Source: Acetobacteraceae bacterium (lineage in GTDB: Bacteria; Pseudomonadota; Alphaproteobacteria; Acetobacterales; Acetobacteraceae). From it: 40,993 nucleotides of DNA. Numbering within the stretch: the stretch's first letter is position 1; the number at the start of each line of letters is the position of its first letter. Below are positions 11,001 through 18,600 of this stretch, piece after piece. Where the stretch lies: positions 1-40,993 of the forward strand of contig JAIYDD010000119.1 of the NCBI GenBank assembly GCA_027487675.1, given 5' to 3'. The notes beneath the pieces were generated by a model. The model made no database searches. It had not been told where the DNA came from and saw only the letters and a program-made list of their open reading frames with translations. The position numbers and the translations under genes were made by a program.

Positions 11001-14000
11001 CTGCCGGTCCGGCCGGTGGATGGCGGACGGCTGACCCTGGTCGCGCGCAACGCCCTGGTGCTGGACGGCACGTCGCTGTTCGGGCGCGGCCCCGGGGGCC
11101 GCGGCGGCGAGGTGGAGATCTCCGGCGACCGCATCGCCGTCACCCGCGACGGCGCGCCCTATTCGGCGGACGGCATCGCCTATTTCGCGGTGTCGGACGC
11201 CACGATCGATGCCCTGGGCGCTGAGTCGGTGACCATCGGCGGCCTGCGGCAGGCGGAGGCGACGGGCCAGCGGCTCGACATCCGGGCCGCCGCGGTGGCG
11301 ATCGGCGAGGGGGCGCGGCTCAGCGCGCCCGACCTGCTGCTGCTGGCCCGGCGCCCTGCCGGCAGCGCGGCGCGGCCCGGGGACGGCATCACCATCGGCG
11401 CCGGCGCGGAACTTTCGGCCGAGGGCGCCGGCGGCGGGACCGATCTGCTGCTCGGCCGCGTGCCGCAGAACCTGTTCGATGCCGGCCTGTCCGGCGCGGG
11501 GGCCGTGCTGCGGCTGACCGGCGCCCCCGGCGGCGCGCTGCTGCGCGAGAATGCCGGCACCGGGACCGGCACCGGCGTGGTGCTCGGCGCCGCGGCGCGG
11601 CTCGAGGCTGGCAGCGTGCTGCTCGACGTGACCGGCGCCTCGACCGTGGCGGGGGACACCCGCATCGCCGCCGCGGCGCTCGATCTCGGCGGCGCGTCGC
11701 TGGTGCTGGGCGATCCGCCTTCCGGCACGGCCACGGGCGGCATCGGGCTCGGCAACCAGGTGCTGGCGGGCCTCGCCGGCATCGAATCGCTCACGCTGCG
11801 CAGCCGCGGCGCGATCGACGTCCACGGCCAGGTGGCGCTGTCGGGCGGCACCGTGCTGATCGACGCCGCGGCGCTGCGCGGCTTCGGCGACGCCAGCCTG
11901 TCCGTCACCGCCGCGCGGGTGGCGGGCCTGCGCAACTCCGGCGCCGCCGCGGCCGGCGCGGCGCCGGCGGGCGCCGGCACGCTGGCGCTCGCGGCGGCGG
12001 AGGAGATCCGGCTCGGCGGCGGCGCGGTGGCGGTGTCGGGCTTCGGGACGACGCGGCTGGAGACGCCGGGGGCGCTGGTCGCCGCCGGCACCGGCAGCCT
12101 GGCGCTGCCGGGCGCGCTGCAGGCGCAGGCGGCGCTCCTCGCCGGCGCGCCGGGCGCCGACCTTACCCTGCTGCTGCCCGGGGACGCCGCCTTCGCCCGG
12201 CCGGCGAGCGCCGCGCCCGCGTTGCCGCAGGCCGGGCTCGGCGCGCGGCTGGCGGTCGAGGCGGGCGGCGGGATCACGCTGGACACCAACCTGGCCTTGC
12301 CCGGCGGCACGGTGGTGCTGGCCGCCGGCACGGGCGACGTCCGGCTGGGCGCGGCGGCGGCGATCGACGCGCGCGGCGCCGAGCGGGCCTTCTTCGACGC
12401 GGTGAAGACCGCGCCCGGCGGCATGGTGACGCTGCGCTCCGTCGGTGGCTCGGTGCTGGCCGAGGCCGGCGCGCGGATCGACGTCTCGGCGGCGGCGGGC
12501 GGCGAGGCGGGCGAGATCGCCCTGCTGGCCCAGCGCGGCGCGGTGGAGGTCGGCGGTGCGGTGCTGCTCGGCGCGGCCGGGCCGGCGCAGGCCGGCGGCG
12601 GCTTCCTGCTCGACACCGGCGGGGCGGTCGACCTCGGCGCGCTCGATGCGCGGCTCGACGCCGCCGGCTTCTTCGGCCGCCGCGTGGTGCACAGCCGAAC
12701 CGGCGACCTCGTGCTTGGTGCCGGCAGCGTGTTCCGCGCCGCGGAGATCGGGCTCACTGCCGATGGCGGCAGCCTGCTGGTGGGCGGCACGCTCGACGCC
12801 AGCGGCGCGCGTGGCGGCCGCGTGGCGCTGTATGCCCGCGACCAGGTCGAGCTGGCGCCCGGCGCCCGCATCGAGGCGCGCGGCACGGAAGCCGGCCGGC
12901 CGGGCGGTACGGTGGAGATCGGCACCGCGCTGGGCGCGCTCCGCCTCGACGGCGCGACGATCGACGTCACCGGCAACGACCCGCTGCGCGGCAGCCTGGT
13001 GCGGCTGCGCCTGCCGGAGGCCGCGCTGGCCGGAAGCGGCTTCGGCGTGGTGGTCGCGGGCGCGCGCCGCGTGGAGGTCGAGCCGTTCCGGCAGATCACC
13101 ACCGCCCAGCTGGGCCAGAGCGCCTTCAACGCCGCCTTCAACGCCGCGGCGGCCGTCGATGTCCGCGGCCTGTACCTGGCGGACAGGCCAGCCGGCTGGC
13201 GGGTGACGCCCGGCCTCGAGCTGCGCGTGGACGGCCCGGTCTCGCTCGCCGCGGCGCTCAACCTCGCGGCCCTGCGCAGCGCGGCGGGGGATCCGGGCGT
13301 GCTGACGCTGCGCGCCGCCGGCGACCTCGAACTGCTGGCCTCGATCAGCGACGGCTTCGCCGCCGCCGCGCCGAACGCGCTGCACGCCGCCGGCCGGTCC
13401 TGGTCCTACCGGCTGGTCGCCGGCGCGGACCTGGCCAGCGCCAACCCGATGGCGACGCGCTCGGCGGCGCCTGGCGCGGGCGGCAGCGTGCTGGTCGGCC
13501 GGCCCTGGACCTTCGACCTCACCCGCTTCGTCAGCAACAACGCCGGCAACCCGGCGACGGCGCCGGTGACGGTGCGGACCGGCACCGGCAGCATCGACAT
13601 CGGCGCGGCGGGCGACGTGCTGCTGCGCGACCCGGACGCCACGGTCTACACCGCCGGCCGGCCGGTCGCCGAGCGCAACACCGTCACCGCCACCGGCCCG
13701 GACGGCACGACGGTGACGGGCCATTTCTTCGACCCGGTCGCGCCGACCTACGCCGCCGCCGCGCCGAGCCTGGCCGACATCTTCACCGACCCCTCGGTGC
13801 CCGAGAACGACCGCGCCTATCCGGCCGGCTATCCGGTCGAGGGCGGCGACCTGCGCATCGCCGCCGGGCGCGACATCCGCGCCACAGTGCTCGACGCCGG
13901 CGGCAACAATGCCGGCCAGGTGGCCAGCGCCTGGCTGTACCGCCAGGGCGCGGTGGACGCCGAGACCGGGCTATTCATCTACCGCCCCGCGATCACCGAG

Positions 14001-16811
14001 ACGTGGCAGATGCTGGACGCCAGCGGCAGCCTGCCGGCGGTGGGGGAGCGCAGCAGCCAGACCAGTTGGTGGATCAACTTCAGCCGCTTCAACCAGAATT
14101 TCGGGCTGCTCGGCGGCGGCGACGCGACGCTGCGCGCCGGCCGCGACTTCCAGGGCTCGGTCTCGATCCCGACCACCGGCCGCGTCGGCGGCGGGCTGGC
14201 GCCGAGCTACAGCCTGGCCTATCGCCAGACCACCGCGGGCAGCCCGGTCCGCGTGCTGTCCGGCACCACGCCGCGCGGCACCGGCCCGGCGGTGCTGAGC
14301 GTGGATGGCGGCGGCGACCTGGTGCTGGTCGCCGGGCGCGACGTGGGCGCGGCCAGCCAGTTCCTGCTCGGCCGCGGCGAGGGCACGATCCGCGCCGGCG
14401 GGTCGCTGCGCGAGGCATCGGTCGGCGCCATCGACAAGACCTTCGGGTTCTCGGTCGTGCGCGCCGATGTCGGCAGCGTCTTCGCGCTCGGCGATGCGCG
14501 GCTGAGCGTGACCGCCGGCGGCTCGATGGCGGCCTCGGTCTACGACCCGCTGCTCGCGCCGGCGGGCCGTTCGCAGTCGATCTCCGACGCCTGGACCTTC
14601 GGCGGCACCAGCGCGGTCGGCAGCTTCAGCGCCATGACGCCGGCATCCTCCATCGCGCTCGCCGCGCTCGGCGGGAACATCGAGCTGATCGGGGCGACCA
14701 ACTCGGCCGAGCCGATGGGGGCGGTGACCGCGCTGCGCGCGGCGCCGCGCAGCATCGGCCGGTCCCGCACCCTGCTGTACCGGGGCCTGGTGCTCGAATC
14801 GGTCTACGAGACGCGCACCAACGCGCTGACCGACGGCGACGGCGAGGTCAGCCGGCAGGCGCTGCCGGCCAATGTGACGCTGGCCGCCTATGGCGGCGAC
14901 CTCGGCTTCCAGCGCGCCGGCGCGCCATCCGAGGGGCGCAGCATCCTGCTGGCGCCGGATCCCGCGGCGAGCGGCCGCTTCGAGCTGCTCGCCGGCGGCA
15001 GCATCCTGCGGCCGGCCGTGCAGCTGGCGGATGCCGCCCCGGGCGCGCTGGCCCGGCCGCTCCGTCCCTTCTACGAGCCGGAGACCATCAACGTCAGCGG
15101 GCGCCGCGGCGCCGACGGGCGCGAGCTGCTGCGCAATTCGACGCCCGACCCGGTGCTGGACGGGCCGCGGCGCGGCCTCGATCCCGAACGGGCGCTGATC
15201 TACGCGGTGGAGGGCGACATCAGCCGGCCGCAGGTCGAATCGGCCAAGCGCATCGGCATGCGCAGCGGCGGCGACATCTTCGACATGACGCTGACCGTGC
15301 AGCACGCGCTGCCCGGCGACATCTCCTTCGTCTGGGCGGGCGCGGATATCGGGACGGTCGAGGACCCCGCCCTGGCCGGCAGCATCTTCGGCAACGCGAT
15401 CGAGCTGCGCGGACCGGGCCGCCTGCAGCTTCTCGCGGGCGGCAACATCGCCGCGATCCGCCCGGCGAGCAACGTCGCCAGCCCCAGCCTCGGGGCGATC
15501 GCGGCCGACAACGGCATCCGCACCACCGGCAATGCCGCGAACCCGGCCTGGCCGGAGGGCGGCGCCGGGATCGACGTGCTCTACGGCATCGCCTCGCCAC
15601 GGGGCATGGACACGCTCGGCTTCCTCGACCGCGTGCTCGGGCCGGGCAACACGCGCCAGCTCTACCGCGTGGAGCTGACGGACACCGCGAATGGTGGCGT
15701 CACCTGGGTGATCCAGGCCAAGGCCCCGGCCGGCACCGATGCCGCCACGCTGGCCCGCATCCGCGGGCTGCCGATCGCCGAGCGGATCGCCCTTTCGGCC
15801 GACCTGCTGATGCGGGAGCTCGCCGCGAGCGGCGCCGACACGCGCTCCTCGCTTTCGGCAGAGCGCGCCGATCCCTACACGCGCGGCTACGCGGCGATTG
15901 GCGCGCTGTTCCCCGACAGCCCGGGCTGGCGCTGGGACGCCGAGCGGGGCCGCGGCGAGCTGGTCGGCCGCCCGCTCTACGCCGGCAACCTGAACCTGCA
16001 ATCCACCTACATCCGCACGGAGCAGGGCGGCGACATCAACGTGCTCGGGCCGGGCGGCGACTTCCTGCTCGGCGCCATCTCCGGCACAGCGGACCGCTTC
16101 CCCGACCGCGTCGGCCTGCTGACGCTGGCCTACGGCAACATCAACATCTTCGGCCAGGGGGACATTCTGGCCGGGCAGAGCCGCGTGATCACCGCCGATG
16201 GCGGCGACATCCTGATGTGGTCGTCGAGCGCCGACATCAATGCCGGCCTCGGCGCCCGTACGGCGCGCTTCGTGCCGCCCTTCCGGGTGACCTACCTGTC
16301 GGACGGCACGCGGCTGCCGGACCGGGCCGGCCTGGTCACCGGGTCGGGCATCTCGGCCTACACGCCCTTCACCGACCCGGACACGGTGGCGGCCCTGCTG
16401 CGGACGCCGGCGACGCCGGCCGAGGCGGCGGCGCAGGCCGAGGAGCGGCGGCGCCGCACCCGGCCCGGCATCACGCTGATCGCGCCGATCGGCACCGTCG
16501 ATGCCGGCGACGCGGGCATCAGCGCGGCGGCGGGCAACATCGTGGTCGCCGCGCAGGCGGTGGCCAACGCGGCCAACATCGCCGCCGGCGGCTCGACCAC
16601 CGGCGTGCCGGTGGTGGCCGCGCCGAACGTCGGGGCGGCGGTCTCTGCGGCGGCGAGCGCCGGCTCCGCTTCCGCCGCGGCGGCGGATGTGGCGCGGCAG
16701 GCGACCCAGCCGGCGGCGACGACGCCGGCCCAGGCGGCGCCCGCGGTCATCACCGTGGAGATCCTGGGCTTCGGCGGTTCGGAGCAGGAGGCCCAGCAGC
16801 TGTCGCAATAG
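5064..16811 (+). CDS. Giant filamentous-haemagglutinin-family exoprotein (TpsA) with TPS and DUF3739-type domains
   Basis: About 3,915 residues. The first part is a signal peptide (RRLLLLASVSLLALSA...AVAQ), then an Ala/Gln-rich helical stretch. The two-partner-secretion (haemagglutination activity) domain spans roughly 110-260, with LTWQSFNVGRETDLRFDQ and INRNGVVFGGASQVNVSTLI. Next come some 2,600 residues of beta-helix-like repeats in which short turns such as LDVSGG and IDVSG recur. A C-terminal region from about 2,930 carries DLRIAAGRDIRA and WWINFSRFNQNFGLLGGGD, characteristic of DUF3739 haemagglutinin-family proteins, and ends near IGTVDAGDAGI and an Ala-rich tail. I see no cysteine and only about five lysines. 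It should be exported by Sec and moved across the outer membrane by a TpsB protein, here encoded at 23,572-25,164. A GTG six bases upstream (5058) is an alternative start; neither has an obvious ribosome binding site. The ligand or role (adhesion, biofilm, competition) cannot be read from sequence. Confidence 0.92.
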   Translation: MSAPSSLPNPAIGRRLLLLASVSLLALSAASPAVAQSGPFARRGAAADPAAAAARNLQVQAQEAAAAQQHAQAALQVFARAAQTQAAMAGLQAAARAAAQSAAVTVPNGLEAGGLVPQTGASTWRGAEAPVQGAGSAADRIRVTVRQTESRAILTWQSFNVGRETDLRFDQSAGGTRAREWAVLNRVEDPTAQPSRILGSITAEGQVLVINRNGVVFGGASQVNVSTLIASALDLGGWGDAVQLRDQRFLDGLLTAPNQAGNLAPTLSHDMPARLRDGNSPRRIAVEVEAGARITLREEGSAILAAPVVVNAGSITAPRGQVMLAAGAGLRLDTPPVSRFGARIGLVAEPLRRGEGTDTSRLDAYPFEARNEGLLSAPSGNVTLAGYLATNAPGAVLSATTASNRPGSITIQARDFGGAASANTSGSPTTVQGFRFGVATLGQGSLVTVTAETGADQVVFNTATTPFEQSRLYLIGAAVRMEADAVVRAPAGGIRIAGDLPQRLFGNATSGGRLQTLLMEAGSVIDVGGLKDLTAPVSRNMIEVQPLRNELRDAPLQREGWLYSFGQRGERVTVDTRLGSAILDWQPVANGIPVSVAERQGTGGSIEIAAERVFALQGSRLDVSGGLMTWQGGERAAQTRLLGADGRVYRISDASADVEYVGRAGDHAATQPRWGVRQSFAAPVQAQRRETEAGYVEGLDAGSVSISGRFYGDGVVQGGAFTGTRQASAGRANDANPITTTDLPSGGALSFLGFRPVDSTDLPVTRTSGIGGLVNPTFVTAVETPLPADLGTRLDGPASINAADRRLRLIGDPLPVERFDTQLSTRDVINRGWSAVTIEADGRATLAEGVAISLPAGARFGLNSWSASIAGSIAAPAGAIAIAANAGDRVTAAAETLAAPALNRMPEGAPAGPMDGAIEIAAGAVLSVAGLWVNDFLAASEGGAPSGPAFLSGGSITLQTRFAPLRPQRGQTPSEIPPLPAGAVVDSLAVAVTGREIRLGEGALLDVSGGGRIASNGRTLTGARGGTLTLATHAGRAASPTGAPLVAGAIAEGLVGYYIAGAHAGVADAGAVLRGFGTGREGGGAANGLGGVFALAAPSLVVGRAPTEAEAAQGTRRVDLDALAAAGFSDLRLSAPIAGRVPFQGLPAGRIVIADGAEIAPLAASRILSADSRAAPTGAAAEAWSRTGVAAREDRAPMRLSFHAGSTLSAGDAATRIAADPGAARPDSAALVSLAAAQPMLLRGTLEAPAGAIEVTGTGPSGIYGVISGDSILREVRGGEFSLGHALWLAPTARLLAPGVADSVTTSAGLVAGGVRAGGSVTLQESRGYLVIEQGALIDVSGVAGRTTLLTGALPPDAGGSLALSGDAGSITLSGARGAFLDGTLRGEAGGPTARGGTLVLRSPVPVFIETATLAFPTPTISVPFNLTGFTGIVVRQAGSFLPAGLGFGDRIDASLVRSGAIAWSGGALTGQAFLAASGLDGSGIDRLYLAGVNHPVRFEGAVTLSLPRALQIEAAQIEAGPLGGAAPDIRLSAGYILLNGAIVEPLRATAPASGTLELAAGWIDVLGGVALRGAASVTLGSANDIRLVGTVPDVTDRGFGRVRGALDSQGDLTLRAAQVYTATGTAFQVNAIGAPGEAARTIRIEGPGGAPPAAPLSAGSILTVTAARIEQAGVLRAPQGLLRLRPAERLDLLPGSLTSVSAEGRAVPYGELVSDQGALGVALTPASFGPLAVGSGGIAAPPPRAIEIDTREVQAAAGAVLDVSGGGELLGVRFVSGPGGSRDVLARATVTVGPGGDPVLSNYQFADRRDVFAILPGVQPGAAPVSPYIVDSGTSLGRGDVTADLPVGNRNVYGQQVSGLLPTIGDQIRVPGGIPGLPAGSYTLLPGRYAILPGAYRVVLSPGQAGPAVARAEVAPVARPDGSWQVGVSRAVAGSALVEDRWRVAEIAPASTWRRYSDLTVTAATAFFAARAAALDEALPVRPVDGGRLTLVARNALVLDGTSLFGRGPGGRGGEVEISGDRIAVTRDGAPYSADGIAYFAVSDATIDALGAESVTIGGLRQAEATGQRLDIRAAAVAIGEGARLSAPDLLLLARRPAGSAARPGDGITIGAGAELSAEGAGGGTDLLLGRVPQNLFDAGLSGAGAVLRLTGAPGGALLRENAGTGTGTGVVLGAAARLEAGSVLLDVTGASTVAGDTRIAAAALDLGGASLVLGDPPSGTATGGIGLGNQVLAGLAGIESLTLRSRGAIDVHGQVALSGGTVLIDAAALRGFGDASLSVTAARVAGLRNSGAAAAGAAPAGAGTLALAAAEEIRLGGGAVAVSGFGTTRLETPGALVAAGTGSLALPGALQAQAALLAGAPGADLTLLLPGDAAFARPASAAPALPQAGLGARLAVEAGGGITLDTNLALPGGTVVLAAGTGDVRLGAAAAIDARGAERAFFDAVKTAPGGMVTLRSVGGSVLAEAGARIDVSAAAGGEAGEIALLAQRGAVEVGGAVLLGAAGPAQAGGGFLLDTGGAVDLGALDARLDAAGFFGRRVVHSRTGDLVLGAGSVFRAAEIGLTADGGSLLVGGTLDASGARGGRVALYARDQVELAPGARIEARGTEAGRPGGTVEIGTALGALRLDGATIDVTGNDPLRGSLVRLRLPEAALAGSGFGVVVAGARRVEVEPFRQITTAQLGQSAFNAAFNAAAAVDVRGLYLADRPAGWRVTPGLELRVDGPVSLAAALNLAALRSAAGDPGVLTLRAAGDLELLASISDGFAAAAPNALHAAGRSWSYRLVAGADLASANPMATRSAAPGAGGSVLVGRPWTFDLTRFVSNNAGNPATAPVTVRTGTGSIDIGAAGDVLLRDPDATVYTAGRPVAERNTVTATGPDGTTVTGHFFDPVAPTYAAAAPSLADIFTDPSVPENDRAYPAGYPVEGGDLRIAAGRDIRATVLDAGGNNAGQVASAWLYRQGAVDAETGLFIYRPAITETWQMLDASGSLPAVGERSSQTSWWINFSRFNQNFGLLGGGDATLRAGRDFQGSVSIPTTGRVGGGLAPSYSLAYRQTTAGSPVRVLSGTTPRGTGPAVLSVDGGGDLVLVAGRDVGAASQFLLGRGEGTIRAGGSLREASVGAIDKTFGFSVVRADVGSVFALGDARLSVTAGGSMAASVYDPLLAPAGRSQSISDAWTFGGTSAVGSFSAMTPASSIALAALGGNIELIGATNSAEPMGAVTALRAAPRSIGRSRTLLYRGLVLESVYETRTNALTDGDGEVSRQALPANVTLAAYGGDLGFQRAGAPSEGRSILLAPDPAASGRFELLAGGSILRPAVQLADAAPGALARPLRPFYEPETINVSGRRGADGRELLRNSTPDPVLDGPRRGLDPERALIYAVEGDISRPQVESAKRIGMRSGGDIFDMTLTVQHALPGDISFVWAGADIGTVEDPALAGSIFGNAIELRGPGRLQLLAGGNIAAIRPASNVASPSLGAIAADNGIRTTGNAANPAWPEGGAGIDVLYGIASPRGMDTLGFLDRVLGPGNTRQLYRVELTDTANGGVTWVIQAKAPAGTDAATLARIRGLPIAERIALSADLLMRELAASGADTRSSLSAERADPYTRGYAAIGALFPDSPGWRWDAERGRGELVGRPLYAGNLNLQSTYIRTEQGGDINVLGPGGDFLLGAISGTADRFPDRVGLLTLAYGNINIFGQGDILAGQSRVITADGGDILMWSSSADINAGLGARTARFVPPFRVTYLSDGTRLPDRAGLVTGSGISAYTPFTDPDTVAALLRTPATPAEAAAQAEERRRRTRPGITLIAPIGTVDAGDAGISAAAGNIVVAAQAVANAANIAAGGSTTGVPVVAAPNVGAAVSAAASAGSASAAAADVARQATQPAATTPAQAAPAVITVEILGFGGSEQEAQQLSQ

Positions 16812-16834
16812 GATGCGTGCGGCGACGGTCCGGG

Positions 16835-16856
16835 GCGGCGCGAGGTTTCGCGCCGC
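16835..16856. terminator. Stem-loop between convergent tpsA and the TPS operon, probable bidirectional terminator
   Basis: GCGGCGCGA, a GGTT loop and TCGCGCCGC form a perfect 9-bp stem 23 bp after the tpsA stop and 69 bp after the end of the opposing operon. There is no T-tract on either side, so termination may be weak or Rho-assisted, as is common in very GC-rich genomes. Confidence 0.5.
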
Positions 16857-16925
16857 GCGGCCCGGCCCGCACCGGCCGCGGCGCAGCGCCGGCCCGCCTG
16901 TCGCCTGGCGGCGGCGCCGGCCTTC

Positions 16926-17867
16926 CTATCGGGCGGAGGCGCTGCCCGCCGCGACGCGGCCGAGCTGGATCTCGTCGATCTGGATCGGCTCGCGCCGCAG
17001 CAGGTCGGCCACCGCCAGGCGCGAGAGTTCCTGCGCGCGGGCCTGCCGCAGCGCGGCGACCAGGCGGTCGCGCACCTCGGCCAGTGGCGCCGGCGCGGCC
17101 GGGCGGGTCGCGTCCAGGCGCAGCAGGTGCCAGCCGGTCTCGCTGCGCACCGGCTCGCTGATCCCGCCCTCCTCCAGGCCGGACAGCGCGGCGCGGATCG
17201 GCTCGACCACGCGGTCCTCGGCCACCCAGTCGAGCGCGCCGCCACGAGGGGCGGAGGCGCGGTCCTCGGAATGGCGGCGGGCGAGTTCGGCGAAGTCGGC
17301 GCGGTTGCGCGCATTGGCCGGCGCCGTGGCCTGCGCGCGCAGCTCGCGCAGGCGGCGCTGCGCCGCCTCGTCCTGCTCGCGAGGGGCGCCCTGCGGCACG
17401 GCCATGAAGAGCTGGGAGACGCGGAACTGGCGCGGCTGCATGAAGCGCGTGCGGTTGGCGTCGTAGGCGGCCTGGATCTCCGCCTCCGACGGGAAGGCGG
17501 CGGGCGGATCCGACATCGCGTCGAGATAGGCCTCGGCCAGCGCGTCGAGCCGCGCCTGTTCGAGCCGCGCGGCGACATCGGGCCGCTGTTCGAAGCGCTG
17601 CGCCCGCGCCTCCTCGACCAGCGCCATGCGCAGCATGCGCGCGCGCACGAACTGCGCCAGCGCCTGGGGGTCGCGCCGCAGCGCCTCTCGCGTCTCGGCG
17701 GGCTCGCGCGCCAGGATCTCGCGCAGCTGCGCCTCGGTCAGCGTCGTGGCGCCGCGGCGGGCGACCAGCGGCGCGGGGGTGGCGGACGCGCCCGGCGCGG
17801 GCGCCTGCGCGGCCGCCGGGCTCGCCGCCAGCGCGAGCAGGAGCGGCGGCAGCAGGACGATGCGCAT
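16926..17867 (-). CDS. Periplasmic parvulin-type peptidylprolyl isomerase
   Basis: 313 residues from the ATG at 17,867: a signal peptide (MRIVLLPPLLLALAASPAAAQ), then a SurA/PrsA-like helical N-domain (TLTEAQLREILAREP ... LRMALVEEARAQRF). A parvulin PPIase domain (about 140-255) has RQFRVSQLFMAVPQG, ELARRHSEDR, GGALDWVAEDRVVEPI and ETGWHLLRLD. The C-terminal helix follows. Such enzymes catalyse cis-trans isomerisation of proline bonds and chaperone outer-membrane or secreted proteins in the periplasm. It is the last gene of the - strand operon, 2 bp after the coiled-coil gene. A role in keeping the giant TpsA or the barrel proteins export-competent is an inference from position. The open frame continues upstream through the preceding gene, but only this part has coding character. 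Confidence 0.85.
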   Translation of the reverse strand: MRIVLLPPLLLALAASPAAAQAPAPGASATPAPLVARRGATTLTEAQLREILAREPAETREALRRDPQALAQFVRARMLRMALVEEARAQRFEQRPDVAARLEQARLDALAEAYLDAMSDPPAAFPSEAEIQAAYDANRTRFMQPRQFRVSQLFMAVPQGAPREQDEAAQRRLRELRAQATAPANARNRADFAELARRHSEDRASAPRGGALDWVAEDRVVEPIRAALSGLEEGGISEPVRSETGWHLLRLDATRPAAPAPLAEVRDRLVAALRQARAQELSRLAVADLLRREPIQIDEIQLGRVAAGSASAR

Positions 17868-17869
17868 TC

Positions 17870-18598
17870 TCAGTTCGTGCCGCGCCGCGGCCGTTCCTGC
17901 GCCGCCGGCGGCAGGGGCGTGGCGGGCGGCACCGGCGGGATCGGGAAGCCCGCGCGGTGGAAGCGCCCGTCGCGGATGCGGTCCTCGTGCTCCTGCACGA
18001 TGTTCTCGAGCCGGGTGCGCCAGATGCCCAGCAGCGGCTCGCGGCTGCGGGTGAGGAGGGACTGGAAGTCCGGCGTCTGGTACAGGTTCAGGATCTCGGT
18101 CGCGGTGCGGAACAGCTCGGTGTTCTTCACCTCGCAGGCATCGATGGCGGCGCGGGCGCGGGTCAGCGCGGCCTCGGTCGCGGCGCGCTCGGCCTCCTTC
18201 TGGCGCGCCAGCTGCAGCGCCTCGGCCTGGGCGCCCGCAAAACGCCCGAGCGCCTGCTGCTGGGCGGCCGACTGCTCGGCCTGGGCGCGGGCCAGGCCGC
18301 GCAGCCGCTCGATCTCCTGCACCATCTCGGGCGGCGGGCCGGGCGGGCCGCGGTTCTCGAGCTCCGTGACGCGGGCGCGCGCCGCCGCCAGGTCGCGCTG
18401 CATCGCGTCGCGCTGGGCGCGCGCCTCCGTCGCCTCGGCCTGCAGGCGGGCCTGGGCGTCCTGCAGGCTGCGCAGGTCGGCGGTGGCGCGCCGCAGCGCC
18501 TCGCGCAGCCGCGCTTCCTGGTCGGCCTGGGAGAGCGCGGGCGCCGCGGGGAGGAGGGCGGCGAGCAGCGCGAGGGCGGGCAGGGCGTGGCGTCGCAT
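17870..18598 (-). CDS. Periplasmic coiled-coil protein of unknown function
   Basis: 242 residues with a clear signal peptide (MRRHALPALALLAALLPAAPALSQA). A long Ala/Glu/Arg/Gln-rich heptad region (about 25-145) is predicted by eye to be coiled coil. A conserved-looking block follows, with a single cysteine (CEVKNTELFRTATEILNLYQ, about 153-172), then WRTRLENIVQEHEDRIRDGRF and a proline-rich tail. I do not recognise a named family. The ATG lies 2 bp after the porin stop, and the stop lies 2 bp before the PPIase start, so it is firmly embedded in the operon. A periplasmic spacer, tether or holdase role for the secretion or TonB complex is possible but unproven. Confidence 0.75.
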   Translation of the reverse strand: MRRHALPALALLAALLPAAPALSQADQEARLREALRRATADLRSLQDAQARLQAEATEARAQRDAMQRDLAAARARVTELENRGPPGPPPEMVQEIERLRGLARAQAEQSAAQQQALGRFAGAQAEALQLARQKEAERAATEAALTRARAAIDACEVKNTELFRTATEILNLYQTPDFQSLLTRSREPLLGIWRTRLENIVQEHEDRIRDGRFHRAGFPIPPVPPATPLPPAAQERPRRGTN

Positions 18599-18600
18599 GG

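Noticed and set aside
4593-13724. A 3,043-codon open frame on the - strand, antisense to most of tpsA
   Set aside because: Its product is a His/Arg/Gly/Ala/Gln-rich mixture with no domain, and its end runs into a shadow of gspO. Long antisense frames are expected when codon third positions are nearly all G or C. The + strand product has a signal peptide and recognisable TPS and DUF3739 domains.
14003-17161. Long + strand frame overlapping the 3' part of tpsA and the PPIase gene
   Set aside because: Arg/Pro/Gly-rich shadow without domains or a credible start; it conflicts with two well-supported genes.
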